Both the position numbers and the translations under genes were made by a program. Below, in pieces: positions 1-10,259 of a stretch of DNA of 64,000 nucleotides (position 1 is the stretch's first letter; every line of letters begins with the position of its first letter). Location: contig NZ_JALHAP010000079.1 in NCBI RefSeq assembly GCF_025215095.1, positions 124,001-188,000 on the forward strand, given 5' to 3'. Under the pieces are notes generated by a model. That model had not been told where the DNA came from and made no database searches. It saw only the letters and a program-made list of their open reading frames with translations. Origin of the DNA: Dryocola boscaweniae. GTDB lineage: Bacteria > Pseudomonadota > Gammaproteobacteria > Enterobacterales > Enterobacteriaceae.

Positions 1-198
1 ATCAAAAGATAAAAACACAGCGACGTTTGCGGCATTGATCACCGGCGGAAAGCTAAGCATACGTAAAGCGGCCTGTTCGGCGAAGATTTGCTGTTCGGTA
101 TCAGTGAGGGTACGGCGTCGTTGCCGAATGGTTTGGCGAATTTCAGTACGAAGCGCTGAGACAAAATGGGGTGGTGAACTTAACGGATTGTGCGTCAT
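1..198 (-). CDS. fau: 5-formyltetrahydrofolate cyclo-ligase, N-terminal part (truncated by the window edge)
   Basis: The product (also called YgfA) converts 5-formyl-THF to 5,10-methenyl-THF with ATP. Only the first 66 residues are present; the rest lies to the left of base 1. The ATG is the complement of 196-198. The reading frame has the basic stretch RQRRRTLTDTEQ near residue 30 and the strand AANVAVFLSFD at its end, both typical of the family. It starts 24 bp after the 3' end of 6S RNA on the same strand, the ssrS-fau arrangement of E. coli, where the two are co-transcribed. About 17 residues precede the usual IRQ...RRR start of the shorter E. coli model, so the true start may be internal. 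Confidence 0.88.
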   Translation of the reverse strand, partial: MTHNPLSSPPHFVSALRTEIRQTIRQRRRTLTDTEQQIFAEQAALRMLSFPPVINAANVAVFLSFD

Positions 199-221
199 GC
201 GAAATGACCGGGTAGAAAGAG

Positions 222-405
222 GGAATCTCCGAGATGCCGCCGCAGGCTGTAACCCTTGAACCCTTGGTTCAAGGTGAATGCAGCGTCACTGTCTTAAGGC
301 TTCTCGGACGGACCGAGCATGCTCACCGACGGTGGAGCACCACATTCTTGTGGTATGAAATATCGGCTCAGGGGACTGGCCCGCTTGCAAACATCTCAGA
401 GAAAT
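222..405 (-). ncRNA. ssrS: 6S RNA (RNA polymerase-binding regulatory RNA)
   Basis: The minus strand matches the E. coli 6S RNA in length (184 nt) and nearly base by base: it opens ATTTCTCTGAGATG, passes through GCCAGTCCCCTGAGCC and ends CATCTCGGAGATTCC. The two ends pair to form the terminal stem and the middle forms the long interrupted hairpin with the central bubble that mimics an open promoter. 6S RNA binds sigma-70 holoenzyme in stationary phase. It lies between zapA and fau on the same strand as in E. coli. The central part (about 275-330) is the most diverged from E. coli. Confidence 0.97.
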
Positions 406-446
406 TTTTACTTCACAGTCACTCTACCATAGTCAACTGTAAAGCG

Positions 447-776
447 TTATTCAAAATTTGGACCCTGTCTTTCTGTTATGCGACCTTGCTCAAGTAACGC
501 TTGTTCAATGGTCTGCTGTAACATTTTGATCCGCTGTTCCATGTTAGCAGCGTAGTCACGGGTTTTCGATTTTTCCTGAGCTAATTCATAGCAAATGTTT
601 AGCGCTGCGATGAAAACTAACTGCTCAGTATTTGTGACTCTAGTGCGAACTTTTAAATCTTGCAACCGCTGATCCAGCTCAACCGCAGCCTGATTCAGCG
701 CATCCTGTTGTTCAGGCGGACAATTCACGCGCAATGAACGACCGAAAATTTGGATATCGACTGGTTGTGCAGACAT
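447..776 (-). CDS. zapA: cell division protein ZapA
   Basis: A 109-residue protein with the ZapA fold: the N-terminal [15 protein letters not shown] strand pair, then a long helical C-terminal region (about residues 60-100) that forms the coiled coil of the tetramer. ZapA binds FtsZ in the cytoplasm and bundles protofilaments at the Z-ring. The length equals E. coli ZapA. It is followed by ssrS on the same strand and is divergent from ygfB, with 168 bp between the starts. The ATG at 776 is supported by conservation of the [13 protein letters not shown]-terminus. Confidence 0.96.
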   Translation of the reverse strand: MSAQPVDIQIFGRSLRVNCPPEQQDALNQAAVELDQRLQDLKVRTRVTNTEQLVFIAALNICYELAQEKSKTRDYAANMEQRIKMLQQTIEQALLEQGRITERQGPNFE

Positions 777-944
777 GCCACCTTCCTGCTGTTAACTCGC
801 CTGCCTGACGTAACCCATTAGCAGGTCACGAAAGGGGCGTCACTATAGCTACCCCGTTATGAAGATACAAGCCCTTTTCTGGTGCCCCGGAGTCCCTGGT
901 GGTAGCATAACATGAACTATCCCTGCCAACGATGACGAATGCGC

Positions 945-1523
945 ATGTCTATACAGAACGCTATGCCAGGCTACGACGCCGTAAGCCAACTTTTGAACCA
1001 ACAGGGCGTGGGGCTCACTCCCGCGGAAATGCACGGCTTAATCAGCGGCATGCTGTGCGGCGGTAATAAAGACAGTAGCTGGCAACCGCTGCTGCACGAC
1101 CTGACAAACGAAGGACTGGCCTTTAGCCAGAACCTGGCCGATATCCTGCGCGATATGCATGGCGCAACCGGCGACGCCCTGGAAGACGATGGTTTTCTGT
1201 TCAAGCTCTACCTGCCAGACGGCGATGAAACCACGGTGTTTGACCGTGCGGACGCGCTGGCCGGTTGGGTGAACCACTTCCTGCTGGGGCTCGGCGTCAC
1301 CCAGCCTAAGCTCGATAAAGTCGCTGGCGAAACCGGCGAGGCTATCGACGATCTGCGCAACATCGCCCAGCTTGGTTATGACGAGGATGAAGATCAGGAA
1401 GAGCTGGAAATGTCGCTGGAAGAAATCATTGAGTACGTGCGGGTTGCCGCATTGCTTTGCCACGACACCTTTACCCGTCCGGTGCCAACCGCGCCAGAAG
1501 TGCGTAAGCCAACGCTTCACTAA
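945..1523 (+). CDS. ygfB: UPF0149 family protein YgfB
   Basis: A 192-residue acidic cytoplasmic protein of the UPF0149 (YgfB/YecA-like) family; its biochemical role is not settled. The start [11 protein letters not shown] at 945 matches E. coli YgfB; an in-frame ATG two codons earlier (939) is possible. The second half ([18 protein letters not shown] to PTLH) is nearly identical to the E. coli protein, including the very acidic stretch [15 protein letters not shown] around residues 145-160. It heads the ygfB-pepP-ubiH-ubiI gene run, with 24 bp to pepP. Confidence 0.93.
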   Translation: MSIQNAMPGYDAVSQLLNQQGVGLTPAEMHGLISGMLCGGNKDSSWQPLLHDLTNEGLAFSQNLADILRDMHGATGDALEDDGFLFKLYLPDGDETTVFDRADALAGWVNHFLLGLGVTQPKLDKVAGETGEAIDDLRNIAQLGYDEDEDQEELEMSLEEIIEYVRVAALLCHDTFTRPVPTAPEVRKPTLH

Positions 1524-1547
1524 GAACAATAAGCTTCAGGAGGTGTG

Positions 1548-2864
1548 ATGACTCAGCAGGAATTTCTTCGCCGCCGCCAGGCGCTACTGGCGAAAATGGC
1601 TCCGGCCAGCGCCGCGCTAATTTTTGCGGCTCCCGAAGCAATACGCAGCGCGGACAGCGAATATCCGTACCGCCAGAACAGCGATTTCTGGTACTTCACC
1701 GGTTTTAACGAGCCTGAAGCGGTACTGGTGCTTATCAAAAGCGACGAAACTCACAACCACAGCGTGCTGTTCAACCGGCTGCGTGATAAAACCGCCGAAA
1801 TCTGGTTTGGTCGTCGTCTGGGGCAGGAAGCCGCGCCGGAAACCCTGGCGGTCGATCGCGCCCTGGCTTTTTCCGAAATTGGCGAACAACTGCATCAGTT
1901 GCTGAATGGCCTGGATGTCGTCTATCACGCCCAGGGCGAATATGATTACGCTGACAGCATCGTGTTTGCGGCGCTGGATAAGCTGCGTCGCGGCTCCCGC
2001 CAGAATCTCTCCGCTCCTGCAACGCTTACAGACTGGCGTCCGTGGGTGCACGAGTTGCGCTTGTTTAAATCAGAAGAAGAGATCGCCGTGATGCGCCGGG
2101 CAGGGGAAATCACCGCGCTCGCCCATACTCGCGCGATGGAAAAATGCCGCCCGGGCATGTTCGAATATCAGCTTGAAGGCGAAATTCTGCATGAGTTTAG
2201 CCGCCACGGCGCACGTTTCCCGTCTTATAACACCATCGTTGGCAGCGGTGAAAACGGCTGCATTCTGCATTACACCGAAAACGAAAGTGAAATGCGCGAC
2301 GGCGATTTAGTGCTGATCGACGCAGGCTGCGAATACAAAGGTTATGCAGGCGACATCACCCGCACCTTCCCGGTAAACGGCAAATTTAGCGCACCACAGC
2401 GGGCCATTTACGACATCGTTCTCGAATCCCTGGAAACCGCGCTGAAGCTTTATCGCCCCGGCACCTCAATGCAGGAAGTAACCGGCGAGGTCATTCGCAT
2501 TATGGTTAGCGGTCTGGTGAGGCTTGGCATTCTTAAAGGCGAAGTCGACCAACTGATTGCGGATAATGCGCATCGCCAGTTCTTTATGCACGGCCTGAGC
2601 CACTGGCTGGGGCTGGATGTGCACGATGTCGGCGCGTACGGGCAGGATCGTTCCCGCGTGCTTGAGCCAGGCATGGTCATCACCGTTGAGCCGGGCCTGT
2701 ATATCGCGCCGGATGCGGATGTGCCTGCGGAGTACCGCGGCATTGGCATTCGTATCGAAGACGATATCCTCATCACCGCCGAAGGTAACGAAAACCTGAC
2801 GGCGAGCGTGGTAAAATCCGCAGATGACATCGAAGCCTTGATGGCGGCGGCGCGTCAGCTATGA
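1548..2864 (+). CDS. pepP: Xaa-Pro aminopeptidase P
   Basis: Releases N-terminal residues that precede proline; a cytoplasmic two-manganese M24B peptidase with a creatinase N-domain (about 1-170) and a pita-bread C-domain. Metal ligands are visible: D258 and D269 in LIDAGCEYKGYAGDITRTFP, the histidine in FMHGLSHWLGLDVHD, and glutamates in TVEPGLYI and GIRIEDD. It is 438 residues against 441 in E. coli. An AGGAGG at 1538-1543 precedes both a GTG (1545) and this ATG (1548); the ATG is chosen because its spacing (4 nt) is less extreme. Its last bases overlap ubiH (ATGA, 4 bp), indicating translational coupling. Confidence 0.97.
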   Translation: MTQQEFLRRRQALLAKMAPASAALIFAAPEAIRSADSEYPYRQNSDFWYFTGFNEPEAVLVLIKSDETHNHSVLFNRLRDKTAEIWFGRRLGQEAAPETLAVDRALAFSEIGEQLHQLLNGLDVVYHAQGEYDYADSIVFAALDKLRRGSRQNLSAPATLTDWRPWVHELRLFKSEEEIAVMRRAGEITALAHTRAMEKCRPGMFEYQLEGEILHEFSRHGARFPSYNTIVGSGENGCILHYTENESEMRDGDLVLIDAGCEYKGYAGDITRTFPVNGKFSAPQRAIYDIVLESLETALKLYRPGTSMQEVTGEVIRIMVSGLVRLGILKGEVDQLIADNAHRQFFMHGLSHWLGLDVHDVGAYGQDRSRVLEPGMVITVEPGLYIAPDADVPAEYRGIGIRIEDDILITAEGNENLTASVVKSADDIEALMAAARQL

Positions 2865-4039
2865 GCGTAATCATTGTCGGCGGCGGCATGAATGGCGCAA
2901 CGCTTGCGCTTGCCATCTCAAAAATGACGGGCGGTAAACTGCCGGTGCATCTGGTAGAAGCCACCGCGCCTGATTCAGCGATTCATCCAGGCTTCGACGC
3001 TCGTGCCATTGCGCTGGCGCAAGGCACCTGCCAGCAGTTGACTAACATCGGCGTCTGGCCTGCCATTTCGTCGTGCGCCACGGCAATCACCTCTGTGCAT
3101 GTGAGCGATCGCGGCCACGCCGGTTTTGTCACACTTAAAGCAGAAGATTATCAGATTAGCGCGTTGGGGCAGGTTGTTGAGCTGCATGATGTCGGCCAGC
3201 GGCTGTTTGCCCTGTTACGTAAAGCGCCTGGCGTTACGCTGCATTGCCCGCAACGTGTGGCTTCCTTCATTCGTGAAGAAAATGGCGTTAGCGTTACACT
3301 CGATAACGGCGCGGTGCTTGAAGGTAACGTTCTGGTCGCGGCGGATGGTTCGCGTTCCGGGCTTGCGGAACAGTGTGGCATTACCTGGCAGCAGGAGGAT
3401 TATCGGCAAATCGCCGTTATTGCTAACGTCACTACCGCGCTGCCGCATAATGGCCGTGCGTTCGAACGTTTCACGCAGCATGGTCCGCTGGCAATGTTGC
3501 CGATGTCTGGCGGACGCTGCTCGCTGGTCTGGTGCCATCCGTGGGATGCGCTGGAAGAGGTGAAAAGCTGGAGCGACGAACGCTTCTGCAACGAACTGCA
3601 ACGCGCCTTCGGCTGGCGTCTGGGACGCATAACTCACGCGGGCGCTCGCAATATCTATCCGCTCGCACTGACCACCGCTTCACAGGCGATTTCGCACCGC
3701 GTGGCGCTCGTCGGCAATGCAGCACAAACTTTGCATCCCATTGCCGGCCAGGGCTTTAACCTCGGCTTGCGCGATGTTATGTCGCTCGCAGAATCTCTGG
3801 CCGCGGCCTGTCAGGCACAGCAGGACCCGGGCAGTTACCCGGTACTGGCAGAATATCAGCAGCGCCGGGCAACAGATAAAGCCGCCACTATTGGCGTAAC
3901 GGACGGTCTGGTGCAATTATTTGCCAACCGTTGGGCGCCACTGGTGATTGGGCGTAATCTTGGCCTGATGGCGATGGAACATTTTACTCCGGCACGCGAT
4001 GTGCTGGCACAGCGCACCCTTGGCTGGGTTGCGCGTTAA
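2861..4039 (+). CDS. ubiH: 2-octaprenyl-6-methoxyphenol hydroxylase
   Basis: FAD-dependent monooxygenase that hydroxylates the aromatic ring during ubiquinone biosynthesis, working with the Ubi complex. At 392 residues it matches E. coli UbiH. It shows the dinucleotide-binding start IIVGGGMNGATLALAIS (residues 4-20), the ADGSRSGLAEQ motif in the middle and the second FAD motif VGNAAQTLHPIAGQGFNLG near residue 285, where UbiH has GN in place of the GD found in UbiI. The start overlaps the pepP stop. ubiI follows after 12 bp. Confidence 0.96.
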   Translation: MSVIIVGGGMNGATLALAISKMTGGKLPVHLVEATAPDSAIHPGFDARAIALAQGTCQQLTNIGVWPAISSCATAITSVHVSDRGHAGFVTLKAEDYQISALGQVVELHDVGQRLFALLRKAPGVTLHCPQRVASFIREENGVSVTLDNGAVLEGNVLVAADGSRSGLAEQCGITWQQEDYRQIAVIANVTTALPHNGRAFERFTQHGPLAMLPMSGGRCSLVWCHPWDALEEVKSWSDERFCNELQRAFGWRLGRITHAGARNIYPLALTTASQAISHRVALVGNAAQTLHPIAGQGFNLGLRDVMSLAESLAAACQAQQDPGSYPVLAEYQQRRATDKAATIGVTDGLVQLFANRWAPLVIGRNLGLMAMEHFTPARDVLAQRTLGWVAR

Positions 4040-4051
4040 AGGAGAGTCAAT

Positions 4052-5254
4052 TTGCAAAGCGTTGATGTGGCGATTGTTGGTGGCGGCATGGTAGGCCTGG
4101 CTGTTGCCTGTGGCCTGCAGGGCAGCGGTCTTCGCGTGGCTGTACTGGAGAATCATCTTCCGCAGCCGCAGGCCCCTGACGCCCCCCCGGCGCTACGCGT
4201 GTCGGCCATAAACGCTGCCAGTGAAAAGCTGCTGACTCATCTTGGCGTCTGGCCAAAGATCATCGCCCAGCGAGCCTGCGCCTATCACGGCATGGAAGTG
4301 TGGGAGAAGGACAGCTTCGGGCACATTGCTTTTGATGATAAAACCTATGGTTTTAGCCACCTCGGCCACATTATTGAAAACGCTGTGATTCATCATGCGC
4401 TCTGGCAGCGTGCGGAGCAGTGCGCAGATGTCACGCTAATGGCGCCCGCTGAATTACAGCAGGTTGCCTGGGGTGAAAACGAAGCGTTTATCACCTTGAA
4501 AGACGGCGCGATGCTGACAGCGCGCCTGGTCGTCGGTGCAGACGGCGCCAACTCCTGGCTACGTAAACAGGCGGATATCCCGCTTACCTTCTGGGACTAC
4601 CGCCATCACGCGCTGGTTGCCACTATTCGTACCGCGCAGCCGCATCAGGGCGTGGCTCGCCAGATTTTCCACGGCGAAGGCATTCTGGCGTTCCTGCCGC
4701 TTTCCGATCCGCATTTATGCTCGATTGTCTGGTCGTTGCCGCCGCCGGAAGCGGAGCGTATGCAAAACGCCTCGCCCGAAGAGTTTAACCAGTCGCTTTC
4801 CGTGGCCTTTGATATGCGGCTGGGGCTTTGCAGCGTTGAAAGCGAACGTCAGATCTTTCCGCTAACCGGGCGCTACGCGCGTAGTTTCGCAGCGCATCGC
4901 CTCGCGCTGGTGGGCGATGCGGCACATACCATTCACCCGCTGGCCGGGCAGGGCGTCAACCTTGGCTTTATGGATGCCGCCGGGCTGATTGATGAAGTTC
5001 GCCGTGCGCATCGGCAGGGCAAAGATATCGGTCAATATCTGTATCTGCGCCGCTACGAGCGTAGCCGCAAGCACAGCGCGGCGATGATGCTGGCGAGCAT
5101 GCAGGGCTTCCGTGATTTGTTCGCAGGCAGTAATCCAGCCAAAAAGCTTTTACGCGACGTGGGGCTGAAACTGGCCGATACGCTTCCGGGCGTGAAACCG
5201 AAATTGGTTCGGCAGGCGATGGGGTTGCAGGATCTGCCGGCCTGGCTTCGCTAA
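4052..5254 (+). CDS. ubiI: 2-octaprenylphenol hydroxylase (C5 hydroxylase)
   Basis: Formerly VisC; introduces the C5 hydroxyl in aerobic ubiquinone synthesis. The 400-residue product has the FAD motif VAIVGGGMVGLAVACGLQG (from residue 6) and VGDAAHTIHPLAGQGVNLG with the canonical GD. The start is TTG at 4052, preceded by GGAGAG; the downstream protein MQSVDVAIVGGG is the conserved family N-terminus, so TTG is the start even though it is a rare codon. It is the last gene of the ygfB-pepP-ubiH-ubiI run and is followed by a stable hairpin at 5281-5305. Confidence 0.96.
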   Translation: MQSVDVAIVGGGMVGLAVACGLQGSGLRVAVLENHLPQPQAPDAPPALRVSAINAASEKLLTHLGVWPKIIAQRACAYHGMEVWEKDSFGHIAFDDKTYGFSHLGHIIENAVIHHALWQRAEQCADVTLMAPAELQQVAWGENEAFITLKDGAMLTARLVVGADGANSWLRKQADIPLTFWDYRHHALVATIRTAQPHQGVARQIFHGEGILAFLPLSDPHLCSIVWSLPPPEAERMQNASPEEFNQSLSVAFDMRLGLCSVESERQIFPLTGRYARSFAAHRLALVGDAAHTIHPLAGQGVNLGFMDAAGLIDEVRRAHRQGKDIGQYLYLRRYERSRKHSAAMMLASMQGFRDLFAGSNPAKKLLRDVGLKLADTLPGVKPKLVRQAMGLQDLPAWLR

Positions 5255-5280
5255 CTCAATAACGTTAGGTCGATCACATT

Positions 5281-5305
5281 TCCCTTTCCGGTCTTCGGAA
5301 AGGGA
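5281..5305 (+). terminator. hairpin after ubiI, possible terminator
   Basis: A perfect 10-bp stem, TCCCTTTCCG and CGGAAAGGGA with a 5-nt loop, lies 27 bp after the ubiI stop. No run of T follows, so intrinsic termination is uncertain; it may instead protect the 3' end of the mRNA. Confidence 0.45.
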
Positions 5306-5584
5306 TCCGCCTCCCTCATTTGAAATATTCTAATCTCAGGCTAAATTTCGGATTACTTTTTTTAATGGCATGTTTTTCTTGATGCAGTGAATTTGTTTCT
5401 GAAATGGTCGTAAATGTTAGCTAACTCTAAATTCTTCGTTTAGCACTTGCGGTTTATGCGCACTGCCTCGCATTTTTGCAGTTGAATACTCTGCATGCTG
5501 CATCGCCTGTTTGGGTCATAAGCTAATGCAATAGCTGTTTTTCCCTTATGGTTTACACGTCCTTTCAGTGGTAAGTTCAGACCA

Positions 5585-5600
5585 AAGGTAACGTTTGCGT
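5585..5600. promoter_or_regulatory. PurR-like operator upstream of gcvT
   Basis: AAGGTAACGTTTGCGT matches the PurR palindrome ACGCAAACGTTTGCGT at about 12-13 of 16 positions, with a perfect right half. PurR is known to repress gcvTHP in E. coli because the system feeds one-carbon units to purine synthesis. The site is about 90 bp upstream of the gcvT start. This is assigned by eye from the consensus. Confidence 0.5.
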
Positions 5601-5690
5601 CGCTATCGGGAACGGTGGCGATGCCGGGTTTCGTCTGACAGAAAGCAAAGTGTAAAAACGCTTTGTAACCAGTTGGTTAAAGAGGAAAAG

Positions 5691-6788
5691 ATGGCTCAAC
5701 AGACCCCTTTGTTTGAACAGCATAATCTCTGCGGCGCGCGCATGGTGGATTTCCATGGCTGGATGATGCCGCTGCACTACGGCTCGCAGATTGACGAACA
5801 CCACGCGGTACGCACCGATGCGGGCATGTTCGATGTTTCCCACATGACCATTGTCGATTTACATGGCAGCCGCACCCGCGAATTCCTGCGCTATCTGGTA
5901 GCCAACGACGTTGCCAAACTGACCCAGCCGGGCAAAGCCCTTTACACCGGGATGCTCAACGCCTCCGGCGGCGTTATCGACGACCTGATTATCTATTTCT
6001 TCACCGAAGACTACTTCCGCCTGGTGGTTAACTCCGCCACTCGCGAAAAAGACCTTGAGTGGATCAACCAGCACGCTGAACCGTTCGCGGTTGACGTGAC
6101 CGTACGCGACGACCTTTCTCTGATTGCCGTGCAGGGGCCGCATGCCCAGGCCAAAGCTGCAACATTATTCACTGAAGAACAGCGCAGCGCGGTAGCTGGC
6201 ATGAAGCCATTTTTTGGCGTGCAGGCGGGCGATTTGTTTATCGCGACCACCGGCTACACCGGCGAAGCAGGCTATGAAATCGCCATGCCAAACGAGAAGG
6301 CCGCAGGCTTCTGGGCGCAGCTTGTTGAAGCGGGCGTTAAGCCTTGTGGTCTCGGCGCGCGTGACACGCTGCGTCTGGAAGCGGGCATGAACCTCTATGG
6401 CCAGGAAATGGACGAAGGCGTGTCCCCGCTGGCGGCAAACATGGGCTGGACCATTGCATGGGAGCCCGCTGAGCGTGATTTTATCGGCCGTGAAGCCCTT
6501 GAAGCGCAGCGCGCAAAAGGCACCGAGAAGCTGGTTGGCTTGATCATGACCGAGAAAGGCGTATTACGTAATGAATTGCCCGTTCGTTTTACCGATGAAT
6601 CCGGCAACGCCTGCGAAGGAATTATTACCAGCGGCACCTTCTCGCCAACGCTTGGCTACAGCATTGCTCTGGCGCGCGTACCGGCCGGTATTGGCGATAC
6701 CGCCATCGTGCAGATCCGCAACCGCGAAATGCCGGTAAAAGTCACTAAACCTGTTTTTGTTCGCGCCGGCAAAGCCGTCGCACAGTAA
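5691..6788 (+). CDS. gcvT: glycine cleavage system T protein (aminomethyltransferase)
   Basis: Moves the methylene group from the lipoyl arm of GcvH to tetrahydrofolate, releasing ammonia. The 365-residue product matches E. coli GcvT in length and sequence from [21 protein letters not shown]. The catalytic aspartate region [12 protein letters not shown] and folate-binding [15 protein letters not shown] are present. The ATG at 5691 has AGAGGAAAAG just upstream; the open frame extends 32 codons further upstream but without conservation. First gene of gcvTHP, with 22 bp to gcvH. Confidence 0.97.
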   Translation: MAQQTPLFEQHNLCGARMVDFHGWMMPLHYGSQIDEHHAVRTDAGMFDVSHMTIVDLHGSRTREFLRYLVANDVAKLTQPGKALYTGMLNASGGVIDDLIIYFFTEDYFRLVVNSATREKDLEWINQHAEPFAVDVTVRDDLSLIAVQGPHAQAKAATLFTEEQRSAVAGMKPFFGVQAGDLFIATTGYTGEAGYEIAMPNEKAAGFWAQLVEAGVKPCGLGARDTLRLEAGMNLYGQEMDEGVSPLAANMGWTIAWEPAERDFIGREALEAQRAKGTEKLVGLIMTEKGVLRNELPVRFTDESGNACEGIITSGTFSPTLGYSIALARVPAGIGDTAIVQIRNREMPVKVTKPVFVRAGKAVAQ

Positions 6789-6810
6789 ATTTTGAGAGAG
6801 GAAAAGAACA

Positions 6811-7200
6811 ATGAGCAATGTGCCGAATGAACTGAAATACAGCAAAGAACACGAATGGCTGCGTAAAGAAGCGGATGGTTCCTACACCGTAGGCATCACC
6901 GAACACGCGCAAGAGCTGCTGGGCGATATGGTGTTTGTCGATCTGCCGGAAGTGGGTTCTACCGTTAGCATTGGCGACGACTGCGCCGTTGCGGAATCCG
7001 TTAAGGCCGCATCCGACATTTATGCCCCAATCAGCGGTGAAATCATTGCCGTAAACAGCGAGCTGGAAGGCTCCCCGGAACGGGTGAACAGCGAACCTTA
7101 CGCCGGCGGCTGGATCTTTAAAATTAAAGCCCGCGACGAGTCCGAACTGGACGGCCTGCTGGACGCCGCCGCCTATGAAGCCCTGCTGGAAAACGAGTAA
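6811..7200 (+). CDS. gcvH: glycine cleavage system H protein (lipoyl carrier)
   Basis: Carries the aminomethyl intermediate between GcvP and GcvT on a lipoyl-lysine. It has 129 residues, the E. coli length. The lipoylated lysine is K65 in [13 protein letters not shown], and the C-terminal [18 protein letters not shown] is conserved. The ATG is preceded by GAGAGGAAAAG. Downstream, 128 bp with two REP-like palindromes separate it from gcvP. Confidence 0.97.
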   Translation: MSNVPNELKYSKEHEWLRKEADGSYTVGITEHAQELLGDMVFVDLPEVGSTVSIGDDCAVAESVKAASDIYAPISGEIIAVNSELEGSPERVNSEPYAGGWIFKIKARDESELDGLLDAAAYEALLENE

Positions 7201-7210
7201 TACTGTACCT

Positions 7211-7293
7211 GGCGGGTGACGCTCTGCTTACCCGCCCTACGATGTTCACCGAATCTTGTTTTGTAGGGTGGATAAGCGTCGCGCCATCCACCG
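7211..7293. repeat. pair of REP-like palindromes inside the gcvH-gcvP gap
   Basis: Two units in inverted order: 7211-7240 (GGCGGGTGACGC...CTTACCCGCCCTAC) and 7263-7293 (GTAGGGTGGATAAGCG...GCGCCATCCACCG). Each can fold on itself and the two can pair with each other. The same family occurs at 10260, 13377, 40941, 43467 and 62107. Placement within an operon suggests an effect on mRNA decay or on the ratio of GcvH to GcvP. Confidence 0.75.
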
Positions 7294-7328
7294 CTAAAGT
7301 TCTGCATGTATTTCAGGAATCACCGCTC

Positions 7329-10202
7329 ATGACCCAGTCCTTACGTAGCCTTGAAAACCACGAAGCGTTTATCGCCCGCCATATTGGCCCGTCCGCCCAG
7401 CAACAGCACGAAATGCTGGAGGCCGTGGGCGCCGCCTCTTTAAATGAACTTATCTCCACCATTGTTCCGGCTGATATTCAGCTCGCACAGCCGCCGATGG
7501 TGGGTGAAGCGGCAACAGAATTCGCAGCGCTTGCGGAACTAAAAGCCATTGCCAGCCGGAATAAACGCTTCAAAACTTACATTGGGATGGGTTATGCCGC
7601 GGTGCAAACGCCGCCGGTGATTCTACGTAATATGCTGGAAAATCCGGGCTGGTACACCGCATACACGCCTTATCAGCCGGAAGTGTCTCAGGGTCGTCTG
7701 GAAGCGCTGCTGAACTTCCAGCAGGTAACTCTGGATTTGACCGGGCTGGACATCGCCTCCGCCTCGCTGCTGGATGAGGCAACCGCTGCCGCAGAAGCAA
7801 TGGCGATGGCAAAACGCGTGAGCAAGCTGAAAAATGCCAACCGCTTCTTCGTGGCGGCGGACATTCATCCACAAACGCTGGACGTGGTGCGTACCCGCGC
7901 GGAAACCTTTGGCTTTGACGTAATTGTCGACGATGCAGCAAAAGTGCTGGATCACCAGGACGTATTCGGCGTGCTCCTGCAACAGGTTGGCACCACTGGC
8001 GAAGTGCACGATTACAGCGCGCTGATTGCTGAACTGAAACAACGCAAAGTTGTGGTAAGCGTAGCCGCTGATTTTATGTCGCTGGTGCTGCTCACCGCAC
8101 CGGGTAAACAGGGCGCAGATATCGTCTTTGGTTCTGCACAGCGCTTTGGCGTGCCGATGGGTTACGGCGGCCCGCATGCGGCGTTCTTTGCCGCGCGTGA
8201 TGAATTCAAACGTTCCATGCCTGGCCGTATTATCGGCGTTTCTCGCGATGCTGCTGGCCGCACCGCGCTGCGCATGGCAATGCAGACCCGTGAGCAGCAT
8301 ATCCGCCGCGAGAAAGCGAACTCCAACATCTGCACTTCTCAGGTGCTGCTGGCCAACATCGCCAGCCTGTATGCGGTATTTCATGGTCCAGATGGCCTGA
8401 AACGCATTGCTGGCCGTATCCATCGTCTGACCGATATTCTCGCCGCGGGCCTGCAAAAGAAAGGCCTGGCGCTGCGTCACAAACATTGGTTCGACACGCT
8501 TTGTGTCGAAGTCGCTGATAAAGCCGCCGTTCTGGCTCGTGCCGAAGCAAACGAAATCAACCTGCGCAGCGATATTCTGGGCGCGGTCGGCATTACGCTT
8601 GACGAAGCGACCACTCGCGAAGACGTGCAGGCGCTGTTCACCGTGCTGCTGGGCGATAACCACGGCCTGGAAATCGACAAGCTGGATCAGGACGTTGCCG
8701 GCGACAGCCTGTCTGTTCCGGCGGAAATGCTGCGCGACGACGAAATCCTGACCCACCCGGTGTTCAATCGCTACCACAGCGAAACCGAGATGATGCGCTA
8801 CATGCACTCTCTGGAGCGTAAAGATCTGGCGCTCAACCAGGCGATGATCCCGCTGGGTTCGTGCACCATGAAGCTGAACGCCGCGGCGGAAATGATCCCC
8901 ATTACCTGGCCGGAATTTGCCGAACTGCACCCGTTCTGCCCGGCGAATCAGGCGGAAGGCTACCATCAGATGATTTCCCAGCTTTCCGACTGGCTGGTGA
9001 AACTGACCGGTTATGACGCGTTGTGCATGCAGCCAAACTCCGGTGCGCAGGGCGAATATGCGGGTCTGCTGGCGATTCGTCGCTATCATGAAAGCCGCAA
9101 CGAAGCGGGTCGTAATATCTGCCTGATCCCAAGCTCCGCGCACGGCACTAACCCGGCTTCTGCACAAATGGCTGGCATGGAAGTGATCGTTGTCGCATGC
9201 GACAAACAGGGCAATATCGATCTTCAGGATCTGCGTGCGAAGGCGGAGCAGGCGGGCAGCGCGCTTTCCTGCATCATGGTGACTTACCCATCCACGCACG
9301 GCGTTTACGAAGAAACCATTCGTGAAGTTTGTCAGATTGTTCACCAGTACGGCGGGCAGGTTTATCTCGACGGCGCGAACATGAATGCCCAGGTCGGCAT
9401 TACTTCCCCGGGCTATATCGGCGCGGACGTTTCGCACCTTAATCTGCACAAAACCTTCTGCATTCCCCACGGCGGCGGCGGTCCGGGCATGGGGCCAATC
9501 GGCGTGAAAGCGCATCTGGCTCCGTTTGTGCCGGGTCACAGCGTAGTGCAGGTTGAAGAGATGCTGACCCAGCAGGGCGCGGTTTCTGCGGCCCCGTTTG
9601 GCAGCGCCTCGATTCTGCCCATCAGTTGGATGTACATCCGCATGATGGGCGCCGAAGGCCTTAAAAAAGCAAGCCAGGTAGCGATTCTGAACGCGAACTA
9701 TATCGCCAGCCGCCTGCAGTCTGCTTTCCCGGTGCTGTACACCGGCGCGAACGGCCGCGTGGCGCACGAATGTATTCTCGACATCCGTCCGCTGAAAGAA
9801 GAAACCGGCATCAGCGAGCTGGATATTGCTAAGCGTCTGATTGATTTTGGTTTCCATGCGCCAACTATGTCTTTCCCGGTTGCGGGCACGCTGATGGTTG
9901 AGCCAACGGAATCCGAAAGCAAGCTGGAGCTGGATCGCTTTATCGATGCGATGCTGACTATCCGTACTGAAATCGATCGTGTAGCGCGTGGCGAATGGCC
10001 GCTGGACGATAACCCGCTGGTGAACGCCCCGCATACTCAGGACGAAATCGTGACCGAGTGGGCACATCCGTATACCCGCGAGCTGGCCGTTTTCCCGGCA
10101 GGTCACAGCAATAAATACTGGCCGACCGTCAAGCGTCTGGATGATGTATTCGGCGACCGTAACCTTTTCTGCTCCTGCGTGCCGATGAGCGAATACCAGT
10201 AA
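7329..10202 (+). CDS. gcvP: glycine dehydrogenase (decarboxylating), P protein
   Basis: PLP enzyme that decarboxylates glycine and loads the aminomethyl group on GcvH. The 957-residue length is exactly that of E. coli GcvP. The PLP lysine is K708 in [16 protein letters not shown]; the N-terminal half is the catalytically degenerate duplicated domain. The ATG at 7329 ([20 protein letters not shown]) is the conserved start; upstream in-frame codons run through the REP element and are not expected to be translated. Last gene of gcvTHP. Confidence 0.97.
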   Translation: MTQSLRSLENHEAFIARHIGPSAQQQHEMLEAVGAASLNELISTIVPADIQLAQPPMVGEAATEFAALAELKAIASRNKRFKTYIGMGYAAVQTPPVILRNMLENPGWYTAYTPYQPEVSQGRLEALLNFQQVTLDLTGLDIASASLLDEATAAAEAMAMAKRVSKLKNANRFFVAADIHPQTLDVVRTRAETFGFDVIVDDAAKVLDHQDVFGVLLQQVGTTGEVHDYSALIAELKQRKVVVSVAADFMSLVLLTAPGKQGADIVFGSAQRFGVPMGYGGPHAAFFAARDEFKRSMPGRIIGVSRDAAGRTALRMAMQTREQHIRREKANSNICTSQVLLANIASLYAVFHGPDGLKRIAGRIHRLTDILAAGLQKKGLALRHKHWFDTLCVEVADKAAVLARAEANEINLRSDILGAVGITLDEATTREDVQALFTVLLGDNHGLEIDKLDQDVAGDSLSVPAEMLRDDEILTHPVFNRYHSETEMMRYMHSLERKDLALNQAMIPLGSCTMKLNAAAEMIPITWPEFAELHPFCPANQAEGYHQMISQLSDWLVKLTGYDALCMQPNSGAQGEYAGLLAIRRYHESRNEAGRNICLIPSSAHGTNPASAQMAGMEVIVVACDKQGNIDLQDLRAKAEQAGSALSCIMVTYPSTHGVYEETIREVCQIVHQYGGQVYLDGANMNAQVGITSPGYIGADVSHLNLHKTFCIPHGGGGPGMGPIGVKAHLAPFVPGHSVVQVEEMLTQQGAVSAAPFGSASILPISWMYIRMMGAEGLKKASQVAILNANYIASRLQSAFPVLYTGANGRVAHECILDIRPLKEETGISELDIAKRLIDFGFHAPTMSFPVAGTLMVEPTESESKLELDRFIDAMLTIRTEIDRVARGEWPLDDNPLVNAPHTQDEIVTEWAHPYTRELAVFPAGHSNKYWPTVKRLDDVFGDRNLFCSCVPMSEYQ

Positions 10203-10220
10203 AGTAGCTTCGATCTCCCC

Positions 10221-10257
10221 CTGACCTTCTCCCTCAAGGGAGAGCTAACGGGGAGAT
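10221..10257 (+). terminator. nested hairpin after gcvP
   Basis: Around 10216-10257 an inner stem (TCTCCC/GGGAGA) sits inside an outer stem (ATCTCCCC/GGGGAGAT), just after the gcvP stop. No T-run follows; a second hairpin at 10305-10320 is the better terminator. Confidence 0.4.
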
Positions 10258-10259
10258 AG

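Larger units (their letters stand above)
5255..5690. other. intergenic region with the gcv operon control region
   Basis: 436 bp with no credible gene. It holds a GC-rich hairpin after ubiI (5281-5305: TCCCTTTCCG / CGGAAAGGGA, loop 5 nt, no clear U-tract) and then an AT-rich stretch ahead of gcvT. In E. coli the gcv operon is controlled here by GcvA, GcvR, Lrp, PurR and CRP over several hundred bp. A PurR-like site is listed separately; the other sites are too degenerate to place by eye. Confidence 0.6.

Noticed and set aside
7623..10106. 827-codon open frame antisense to gcvP
   Set aside because: It is a shadow of gcvP's GC-skewed codon use. Its translation is rich in H, R, Q and N with no domain pattern, and gcvP is fully conserved.
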